Shown here piece by piece: positions 57,864-64,000 of a DNA stretch of 64,000 nt. The notes below the pieces were generated by a model. The model was not told the origin of the DNA. It made no database searches and was given only the letters and a program-made list of their open reading frames with translations. Positions within the stretch are counted from its first letter, which is position 1; each line of letters opens with the position of its first letter. The position numbers and the translations under genes were made by a program. Source of the DNA: Klebsiella planticola ATCC 33531 (GTDB lineage: Bacteria > Pseudomonadota > Gammaproteobacteria > Enterobacterales > Enterobacteriaceae). The DNA is taken from assembly GCF_000735435.1 (NCBI RefSeq), contig NZ_JMPP01000024.1:1-64000 (forward strand). The letters run 5' to 3'.

Positions 57864-58877
57864 ATGTCTGAAGGCTGGAATATTGCCGTACTGGGCGCAA
57901 CGGGCGCCGTCGGCGAAGCCCTGCTCGACACCCTTGCTGAACGTCAGTTCCCGGTGGGTGATATCTATGCGCTGGCGCGCAATGAGAGCGCGGGAGAGCA
58001 TCTGCGTTTTAGCGGTAAGTCGGTGATCGTGCAGGATGCTGCCGTATTTGACTGGACCCAGGTACAGCTGGCCTTTTTTGCCGCCGGCGTTGAAGCGAGT
58101 GCGGCCTATGTTGATGAGGCGACCAATGCCGGTTGTCTGGTTATCGATCTCAGCGGTCTGTTTGCGCTGGAGCCGGACGTACCGCTGGTTGTGCCGGAAG
58201 TGAACCCGTTTGTACTGGCCGATTACCGCAATCGCAACGTCATCGCCGTCGCCAACAGCCTGACCAGCCAGCTGCTGACGGCGCTGAAACCGCTGATCGA
58301 TGAAGGCGGCCTGTCGCGTATCAGCGTGACCAGCCTGATCTCCGCTTCCGCATACGGTAAAAAAGCCGTTGATGCGCTGGCAGGTCAGAGCGCGAAGCTG
58401 CTCAACGGTATGCCCATCGATGATGAAGATTTCTTTGGCCGTCAGCTGGCGTTTAACATGCTGCCGCTGCTGCCGGATCGTGAGGGCAGCGTGCGCGAAG
58501 AGCGCCGTATTGTCGATGAAGTTCGCAAGATCCTCCAGGATGAAGGATTGATGGTTTCCGCCAGCGTCGTGCAGTCGCCGGTGTTCTACGGTCATGCGCA
58601 GATGGTGAACTTCGAAGCAATGCGTCCGCTGGCGGCAGAAGAGGCGCGTGATGCCTTCGCTCGCGGCGAAGATATTGAGCTCTCCGCCGAGCGCGAATTT
58701 CCGACTCAGGTCGGCGATGCTTCAGGTACCGCGCAACTCTCCGTCGGCTGCGTACGCAATGATTACGGGATGCCGGAACAGATTCAGTTCTGGTCCGTTG
58801 CCGATAACGTGCGCTTCGGCGGCGCGCTGATGGCGGTGAAAATCGCCGAGAAACTGGTGCAGGAGTATCTGTACTGA
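57864..58877 (+). CDS. usg: Aspartate-semialdehyde dehydrogenase-like protein Usg
   Basis: A 337-residue homologue of aspartate-semialdehyde dehydrogenase with the NAD(P) motif [15 protein letters not shown]. At the usual catalytic position the family SNPGC motif is replaced by [10 protein letters not shown], so the nucleophilic cysteine is missing. That agrees with E. coli Usg, which does not replace Asd. Its function is unknown. It is coupled to truA by a one-base stop/start overlap (TGATG). Confidence 0.92.
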   Translation: MSEGWNIAVLGATGAVGEALLDTLAERQFPVGDIYALARNESAGEHLRFSGKSVIVQDAAVFDWTQVQLAFFAAGVEASAAYVDEATNAGCLVIDLSGLFALEPDVPLVVPEVNPFVLADYRNRNVIAVANSLTSQLLTALKPLIDEGGLSRISVTSLISASAYGKKAVDALAGQSAKLLNGMPIDDEDFFGRQLAFNMLPLLPDREGSVREERRIVDEVRKILQDEGLMVSASVVQSPVFYGHAQMVNFEAMRPLAAEEARDAFARGEDIELSAEREFPTQVGDASGTAQLSVGCVRNDYGMPEQIQFWSVADNVRFGGALMAVKIAEKLVQEYLY

Positions 58878-59689
58878 TGTCTGAGATGGAGCAGCAGCCG
58901 GTCTATAAAATCGCGCTGGGCATCGAGTACGACGGCAGCAAATATTACGGCTGGCAGCGGCAAAACGAAGTTCGCAGCGTGCAGGAGAAGCTGGAAAAGG
59001 CGCTCTCGCAGGTGGCGAATGAACCGATTACCGTGTTCTGCGCTGGTCGCACCGACGCCGGTGTTCATGGCACCGGCCAGGTTGTGCATTTTGAGACCCA
59101 TGCGCTGCGCAAAGACGCGGCCTGGACGCTGGGGGTTAATGCGAATTTGCCTGGAGACATCGCCGTCCGTTGGGTGAAGCATGTACCGGATGATTTCCAC
59201 GCTCGCTTCAGCGCTACCGCGCGTCGCTACCGTTACGTCATCTATAATCACCGCCTGCGTCCGGCGGTGTTAAGCCAGGGCGTCACCCATTATCATCAGC
59301 CTCTGGATGCGGAGCGGATGCAGCGCGCCGCCCAGTGTTTGCTGGGTGAAAATGATTTCACCTCATTTCGCGCGGTGCAGTGCCAGTCGCGCACGCCGTG
59401 GCGGAATATTAACCATATTAGCGTCACGCGGTATGGCGCGTATGTGGTGGTAGATATCAAAGCGAATGCCTTTGTACATCATATGGTAAGGAACATTGTC
59501 GGCAGCCTGATGGAAGTGGGGGCCGGGAACCAGCCAGAGAGCTGGATAGCAGAACTTCTGGCGGCGAAAGACAGGAAGCTGGCCGCCGCGACGGCAAAAG
59601 CAGAAGGGTTGTATCTGGTGTCGGTGGATTATCCGGCCCGCTACGATCTGCCGGTGATGCCGATGGGCCCGCTGTTTCTGGCGGACTAA
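58877..59689 (+). CDS. truA: tRNA pseudouridine(38-40) synthase TruA
   Basis: A 270-residue pseudouridine synthase, same length as in E. coli. The catalytic Asp is in [11 protein letters not shown]. It modifies U38-U40 in the anticodon arm of many tRNAs. Order usg-truA-dedA is the conserved enterobacterial one. The start overlaps the usg stop. Confidence 0.97.
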   Translation: MSEMEQQPVYKIALGIEYDGSKYYGWQRQNEVRSVQEKLEKALSQVANEPITVFCAGRTDAGVHGTGQVVHFETHALRKDAAWTLGVNANLPGDIAVRWVKHVPDDFHARFSATARRYRYVIYNHRLRPAVLSQGVTHYHQPLDAERMQRAAQCLLGENDFTSFRAVQCQSRTPWRNINHISVTRYGAYVVVDIKANAFVHHMVRNIVGSLMEVGAGNQPESWIAELLAAKDRKLAAATAKAEGLYLVSVDYPARYDLPVMPMGPLFLAD

Positions 59690-59838
59690 CATTAACGCTT
59701 TATCCTTCAGGCTGCCTGCTTGCTGGCTGCATCTGAGCGTTCCGGTCGGGGAATTCTTTCTGCGACCGGAAACGACCGGTTTGTTGTCGCACGGTATCCT
59801 GGCCGATTTTGTGTCGTGTCATTAAGGACTCATACAAT

Positions 59839-60498
59839 ATGGACCTGATTCGCTTTTTAATTGATTTCATCCTGCATATTGATGTTCATCTGGCTGAGCT
59901 GGTGGCCAACTATGGCGTCTGGGTATACGCCATTCTGTTTTTGATTCTGTTCTGCGAAACGGGTCTGGTGGTGACGCCATTCCTGCCCGGCGATTCGCTG
60001 CTGTTCGTGGCCGGCGCGCTGTCGGCGCTGCCGACGAACGATCTGAACGTGCATCTGATGGTGGCATTGATGGTCATTGCGGCCATTGTCGGCGATGCGC
60101 TGAACTACACTATCGGACGGCTGTTTGGCGAAAAGCTCTTCAGTAACCCTGATTCGAAGATTTTCCGTCGTAGCTACCTGGATAAAACCCATTCGTTCTA
60201 TGAGCGTCACGGCGGTAAAACGATTATTCTTGCGCGTTTTGTGCCGATCGTCAGAACCTTCGCGCCGTTTGTGGCGGGAATGGGCCATATGTCCTATCGT
60301 CATTTTGCAGCGTATAACGTGGTTGGTGCGCTGCTGTGGGTTCTGCTGTTTACCTACGCAGGCTACCTGTTTGGCGATTTGCCGATCGTTCAGGAAAACC
60401 TGAAGCTGCTGATTGTCGCCATTATTGTGCTGTCGGTGCTGCCTGGGGTCATTGAAATTATTCGCCACAAGCGCGCGGCGGCGAAGCAGACCAAATAA
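59839..60498 (+). CDS. dedA: DedA-family inner membrane protein
   Basis: A 219-residue membrane protein, same length as E. coli DedA when started at ATG 59839 (the ATG at 59809 adds 10 residues). Family motifs: [19 protein letters not shown] and GRFVP-type [17 protein letters not shown], with reentrant loops and about four membrane helices. DedA proteins act as undecaprenyl phosphate or phospholipid flippases and support envelope homeostasis. Confidence 0.94.
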   Translation: MDLIRFLIDFILHIDVHLAELVANYGVWVYAILFLILFCETGLVVTPFLPGDSLLFVAGALSALPTNDLNVHLMVALMVIAAIVGDALNYTIGRLFGEKLFSNPDSKIFRRSYLDKTHSFYERHGGKTIILARFVPIVRTFAPFVAGMGHMSYRHFAAYNVVGALLWVLLFTYAGYLFGDLPIVQENLKLLIVAIIVLSVLPGVIEIIRHKRAAAKQTK

Positions 60499-60516
60499 CC
60501 CTCCTGCTTTTATCTG

Positions 60517-60543
60517 CTTCGGGCAGCAGCGTGCTGCCCGAAG
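60517..60543. repeat. Perfect 12-bp inverted repeat after dedA
   Basis: CTTCGGGCAGCA (60517-60528), loop GCG, TGCTGCCCGAAG (60532-60543). It lies 19 bp past the dedA stop with no T tract, so it is more likely an mRNA 3'-end stabilising hairpin or a rho-assisted end than a classical terminator. Confidence 0.7.
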
Positions 60544-60622
60544 AGGGAAGTGTGAGCGGTACGACCACTTTTTTATCCCATGTTACGGGATGTTATGATT
60601 TAATGTGCAACATTCATGGTCT

Positions 60623-60656
60623 GTAAGGGGCAAAAATGGCATTATGCGCCCCTTAC
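60623..60656 (+). promoter_or_regulatory. 5' UTR hairpin upstream of accD
   Basis: GTAAGGGGC (60623-60631) and GCCCCTTAC (60648-60656) are perfect complements with a 16-nt loop. The hairpin ends 42 bp before the accD ATG. It is not followed by T residues. It might be the site of translational or transcriptional control of accD; no known riboswitch class is recognised. Confidence 0.5.
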
Positions 60657-60698
60657 GACAAAACTGGCATCGACCAGGTTCAGGCAGAAAGGTTATCA

Positions 60699-61613
60699 AT
60701 GAGCTGGATTGAACGAATTAAAAGCAATATCACTCCCACCCGCAAGGCAAGCATTCCTGAGGGTGTATGGACCAAGTGTGACAGCTGCGGGCAGGTTCTG
60801 TACCGCGCGGAGCTGGAGCGCAACCTGGAGGTTTGCCCTAAGTGCGATCACCACATGCGTATGTCGGCGCGTAATCGCCTGCATAGCCTGTTGGACGAAG
60901 GTTCCCTGGTGGAGCTGGGAAGCGAGCTCGAGCCGAAAGATGTGCTGAAGTTCCGCGATTCGAAAAAATACAAAGACCGTCTGGCGTCCGCGCAAAAAGA
61001 GACCGGTGAAAAAGATGCGCTGGTGGTCATGAAGGGCACTCTGCACGAGATGCCGGTTGTCGCAGCAGCATTCGAATTCTCCTTTATGGGCGGCTCGATG
61101 GGTTCGGTTGTTGGCGCTCGCTTCGTGCGCGCGGTAGAACAGGCGCTGGAAGATAATTGCCCGCTGATTTGCTTCTCCGCTTCCGGCGGCGCGCGTATGC
61201 AGGAAGCGCTGATGTCGCTGATGCAGATGGCGAAAACGTCAGCCGCGCTGGCGAAAATGCAGGAGCGTGGTTTACCGTATATCTCCGTACTGACCGACCC
61301 GACCATGGGCGGCGTATCGGCGAGCTTCGCCATGCTGGGCGATCTTAACATTGCGGAACCGAAAGCGCTGATCGGCTTCGCGGGTCCTCGCGTTATCGAG
61401 CAGACCGTACGTGAGAAACTGCCGCCGGGCTTCCAGCGCAGTGAGTTCCTGATTGAAAAAGGGGCGATCGATATGATCGTTCGTCGCCCGGAAATGCGTC
61501 TGAAGCTGGCCAGCATTCTGGCGAAGCTGATGAATCTTCCGGCGCCCAGCCAGGACGTCTCTCACGAAGGTGAGGTGGTGCCACCGGCACCGGATCAGGA
61601 ACCAGAGGCCTGA
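60699..61613 (+). CDS. accD: Acetyl-CoA carboxylase carboxyltransferase subunit beta AccD
   Basis: A 304-residue AccD, the E. coli length when started at ATG 60699 ([20 protein letters not shown]). A zinc ribbon CDSCG...CPKCDHH is at residues 27-49, followed by the carboxyltransferase fold with [15 protein letters not shown] and [17 protein letters not shown]. With AccA it moves carboxyl from biotin to acetyl-CoA. In E. coli AccA/AccD binds its own mRNA; the hairpin upstream is noted separately. Confidence 0.97.
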   Translation: MSWIERIKSNITPTRKASIPEGVWTKCDSCGQVLYRAELERNLEVCPKCDHHMRMSARNRLHSLLDEGSLVELGSELEPKDVLKFRDSKKYKDRLASAQKETGEKDALVVMKGTLHEMPVVAAAFEFSFMGGSMGSVVGARFVRAVEQALEDNCPLICFSASGGARMQEALMSLMQMAKTSAALAKMQERGLPYISVLTDPTMGGVSASFAMLGDLNIAEPKALIGFAGPRVIEQTVREKLPPGFQRSEFLIEKGAIDMIVRRPEMRLKLASILAKLMNLPAPSQDVSHEGEVVPPAPDQEPEA

Positions 61614-61622
61614 TAATTCGGA

Positions 61623-61651
61623 GGGCAGGCCTGACGGCGCTGCCCTTTTTT
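61623..61651 (+). terminator. Intrinsic terminator after accD
   Basis: GGGCAG ... CTGCCC followed by six T residues, immediately after the accD stop. It separates accD from folC, whose promoter must lie in 61652-61802. Confidence 0.85.
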
Positions 61652-61802
61652 AATTCTATGCGCCATCATTCAAACTGCGGCGCGGCGGAAAGGCTAAAGC
61701 CCCGTCAGGGCCCGGTCCAATGGACAGCGTGGGTGACGAGCGCTGCCGGCAAGAGGCAGTTTGAAGGATGAAGCGTATTTACCGTTAACACTCGCGGACA
61801 TC

Positions 61803-63071
61803 ATGGAAAAAGAACCTATTCCTCAGGCCACGTCGCCCCTGGCTACGTGGCTTTCCTATCTGGAACATCTGCACAGTAAAACCATCGATCTGGGGCTGAC
61901 CCGCGTGAGCGAAGTCGCCGGACGAATGGCGGTGTTAAAGCCGGCGCCGTTCGTCTTTACGGTGGCGGGAACCAACGGTAAAGGAACCACCTGCCGCACG
62001 CTGGAGTCTGTGCTGATGGCGGCGGGCTACAAGGTTGGGGTTTACAGTTCACCGCATCTGGTGCGCTATACCGAGCGCGTGCGAGTACAGGGCGCGGAGC
62101 TGCCGGAAGCGGCGCATACCGCCTCTTTTGCTGAAATTGAAGCCGCGCGCGGTGAGATTTCCCTGAGCTATTTCGAGTTTGGTACGCTCTCTGCACTGTG
62201 GTTGTTTAAGCAGGCGCAGCTCGACGTGGTGATCCTTGAGGTTGGTCTCGGCGGGCGTCTTGATGCCACCAATATCGTTGATGCGGATGTGGCGGTGGTA
62301 ACCAGCATCGCCCTGGATCATACTGACTGGCTGGGGCCGGATCGGGAAAGCATTGGCCGCGAGAAGGCCGGTATTTTCCGTGCCGGTAAACCGGCCGTCG
62401 TTGGCGAACCGGAGATGCCCCATACCATCGCAGAGGTAGCCGCCGGGAAAGGCGCAACGCTTCTGCGTCGCGATGTCGACTGGCGCTATGCCGCCGGTGC
62501 GCAGACGTGGTCATTCAGTGACGGGGAGGGGACGCTGGCAGATTTACCGTTGCCTCAGATTCCGCTGCCGAATGCCGCAACGGCGCTGGCGGCGCTGCGA
62601 GCCAGCCGACTTCAGGTGAGCGATCGGGCGATTCGCGACGGTATTAAACAGGCCATGCTGCCGGGGCGTTTTCAGATAATCAGCGAAACGCCGCGCGTTA
62701 TTCTCGATGTGGCGCATAACCCCCATGCGGCAGCCTGGCTCGCCGGACGTCTCAAAAGCCTGTCGAAAACGGGGCGCGTGCTGGCGGTTGTTGGTATGCT
62801 GCATGATAAGGATATTGCCGGCACGCTGGCAAACCTGACGGCGGAAGTGGATAGCTGGTACTGTGCGCCTCTGGAGGGGCCGCGCGGTGCAACGGCGCAA
62901 CAGCTGCAGGAGCATTTGCACGCAGGAAAAGCTTACGCCAACGTGGCTCAGGCCTGGCATGCGGCGATGGCCGATGCCAGACCGGAAGATACGGTGCTGG
63001 TGTGTGGTTCATTCCATACGGTGGCGCATGTAATGGAAGAAATAGAGGCGGGGAGAATCGGTGGCGAGTAA
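61803..63071 (+). CDS. folC: Bifunctional dihydrofolate/folylpolyglutamate synthase FolC
   Basis: A 422-residue Mur-ligase-like enzyme, E. coli length from ATG 61803; the ATG at 61761 would add 14 residues. P-loop GTNGKGTTCRTLES, the omega-loop/Mg site VVTSIALDHTDWLGPD and the C-terminal domain with VILDVAHNPHAA are conserved. It adds glutamate to dihydropteroate and to folates. The dedD GTG start lies within its last 11 bases. Confidence 0.96.
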   Translation: MEKEPIPQATSPLATWLSYLEHLHSKTIDLGLTRVSEVAGRMAVLKPAPFVFTVAGTNGKGTTCRTLESVLMAAGYKVGVYSSPHLVRYTERVRVQGAELPEAAHTASFAEIEAARGEISLSYFEFGTLSALWLFKQAQLDVVILEVGLGGRLDATNIVDADVAVVTSIALDHTDWLGPDRESIGREKAGIFRAGKPAVVGEPEMPHTIAEVAAGKGATLLRRDVDWRYAAGAQTWSFSDGEGTLADLPLPQIPLPNAATALAALRASRLQVSDRAIRDGIKQAMLPGRFQIISETPRVILDVAHNPHAAAWLAGRLKSLSKTGRVLAVVGMLHDKDIAGTLANLTAEVDSWYCAPLEGPRGATAQQLQEHLHAGKAYANVAQAWHAAMADARPEDTVLVCGSFHTVAHVMEEIEAGRIGGE

Positions 63072-63759
63072 GTTTCAGAACCGTTTAGTCGGGACGATTG
63101 TACTGGTAGCGCTGGGGGTGATTATCCTCCCGGGACTGCTTGACGGTCAGAAAAAGCATTATCAGGACGAGTTCGCGGCCATTCCACTGGTGCCAAAACC
63201 GGGCGATCGCGATGAGCCGGATATGCTTCCGGCGGCGACTCAGGCCCTTCCGGCCCAACCGCCGGAAGGGGCGGCGGAAGAGGTCAGAGCGGGAGACGCC
63301 GCTGCGCCGTCATTGGATCCGTCGCGTATTCCGGTTAACAGCAACAGTTTCGATGATGTGCAGGAGCCGGTGGTCGCGCCGAAGCCGCAGCCCAAACCGC
63401 AGCCTCAGCCTAAACCGCAGCCTCAGCCGCCGAAGCCGGTTGAGAAGCCGCAGCCGCAGCAACAAACCGTTGCCCAGACGCCGCCGGCGAAACCGGCAGA
63501 GATACCTGCTCCGACCGGCAAAGCCTATGTGGTACAGCTCGGTGCGTTGAAGAATGCGGATAAGGTCAACGAAATCGTCGGTAAGCTGCGTTCCTCCGGG
63601 TTTAAGGTCTACACGTCGCCTTCGACGCCGGTTCAGGGTAAAATTACCCGTATTCTGGTCGGTCCCGATACCTCAAAAGATAAACTGAAAGGGCAGCTTG
63701 GCGACCTGAAACAGATCTCCGGCCTGAGCGGTGTGGTCATGGGATATAGCCCCAACTAA
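63061..63759 (+). CDS. dedD: Cell division SPOR-domain protein DedD
   Basis: A 232-residue bitopic protein: one transmembrane helix (residues about 9-27, GTIVLVALGVIILPGLL), a long Pro/Lys/Gln linker, and a C-terminal SPOR domain (about 155-232, AYVVQLGALKNADKVNEIVGKLR) that binds denuded glycan at the septum. Starts at GTG 63061. The linker contains tandem KPQP-type repeats (about residues 104-130) and is variable between species. Confidence 0.94.
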   Translation: MASKFQNRLVGTIVLVALGVIILPGLLDGQKKHYQDEFAAIPLVPKPGDRDEPDMLPAATQALPAQPPEGAAEEVRAGDAAAPSLDPSRIPVNSNSFDDVQEPVVAPKPQPKPQPQPKPQPQPPKPVEKPQPQQQTVAQTPPAKPAEIPAPTGKAYVVQLGALKNADKVNEIVGKLRSSGFKVYTSPSTPVQGKITRILVGPDTSKDKLKGQLGDLKQISGLSGVVMGYSPN

Positions 63760-63886
63760 TCTTGCCCCTTGCCGCGCTGATGAGGGGCGAAGCTCCTGTC
63801 TGACGCGCTTTCAGGAGGCGCAAGGCAGCATGGCGTTGAATGTTTTTTCAGCGCCATTTTTATTTCTGTAGGGCACGGAAATCCCT

Positions 63887-63902
63887 ACGCAAACGTTTTC
63901 TT
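63887..63902 (+). promoter_or_regulatory. PurR operator upstream of cvpA
   Basis: ACGCAAACGTTTTCTT matches the PurR consensus ACGCAAACGTTTNCNT in almost all positions. It overlaps the -35 region of a promoter whose -10 is TAGAAT at 63910-63915. This is the known arrangement of the cvpA-purF operon, which PurR represses with hypoxanthine or guanine. Confidence 0.88.
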
Positions 63903-63957
63903 TTTCTGTTAGAATGCGCCCCGAACCGGACGACAGGGCGTAAATCGTGGGATGTTT

Positions 63958-64000
63958 ATGGTCTGGATTGATTACGTCATTATAGCGGTGATTGGTTTTT
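63958..64000 (+). CDS. cvpA: CvpA, N-terminal part (runs off window)
   Basis: Only 14 codons are present: MVWIDYVIIAVIGF. These match the start of CvpA, the inner membrane protein first encoded in the purF operon and required for colicin V production. The PurR box 56 bp upstream and the position after dedD support the call. The rest is outside the window. Confidence 0.88.
   Translation, partial: MVWIDYVIIAVIGF

Noticed and set aside
63361-63480. Possible CRISPR array or satellite
   Set aside because: The repeats are short codon repeats inside dedD in frame, without spacers; no CRISPR array was seen elsewhere in the window.

Overview
The window is chromosomal DNA of a Klebsiella- or Raoultella-like member of the Enterobacterales. 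From the tRNA-Arg gene to the right end, gene order follows the Escherichia coli K-12 block yfdC-mlaA-fadL-yfcZ-fadIJ-sixA-smrB-prmB-aroC-mepA-yfcA-epmC-yfcL-mnmC-fabB-yfcJ ... flk-pdxB-usg-truA-dedA-accD-folC-dedD-cvpA. The proteins look closely related to, but not identical with, the E. coli ones. The genus is inferred from the style of the type VI secretion locus and the overall sequence flavour; it was not tested by a search.

Layout. (1) 1-2746: a CynX-like transporter (cut by the window edge) and a small deaminase, transcribed divergently from a CynR-like LysR regulator, followed by a MipA/OmpV-type outer membrane protein. (2) 2957-3652: a short unknown ORF tightly coupled to a WbuC-like cupin gene. 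(3) 3653-4068: a long AT-rich intergenic region. (4) 4069-31875: one complete type VI secretion system (T6SS), all on the + strand: tssB-tssC-tssK-tssL-OmpA-like-hcp-clpV-vgrG-DUF4123 adaptor-two lipoproteins-Tle1-like phospholipase-PAAR-membrane protein-tssM-tssA-tssF-tssG-tssJ-tssE-VasL-like. (5) 32156-32227: tRNA-Arg(CCT) on the minus strand, its 3' end facing the T6SS and lacking an encoded CCA. (6) 32302-50736: conserved core genes, rich in fatty-acid functions (fadL, fadI, fadJ, fabB) with recognisable FadR, FabR and CRP-like sites. (7) 50752-55486: a GntR-regulated lactose/cellobiose-type PTS with its own sugar porin, inserted between yfcJ and flk. (8) 55582-64000: core genes up to the start of cvpA, which has a PurR box.

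How the parts work together. The T6SS encodes all thirteen core components (TssA-C, E-G, J-M, Hcp, VgrG, ClpV), a separate peptidoglycan-binding OmpA-type protein, and one effector module: VgrG, adaptor, PAAR spike tip, Tle1 lipase and two near-identical lipoproteins that are probably its periplasmic immunity proteins. The most unusual structure is in that module. The 5' end of the Tle1 gene is present three times, once before each lipoprotein gene as a short dead stub and once as the real gene start, which records a tandem duplication. A 127-bp MITE-like palindrome and an intrinsic terminator lie between hcp and clpV and could set hcp expression above the rest of the operon. No CRISPR array, integrase, transposase or rRNA was seen.
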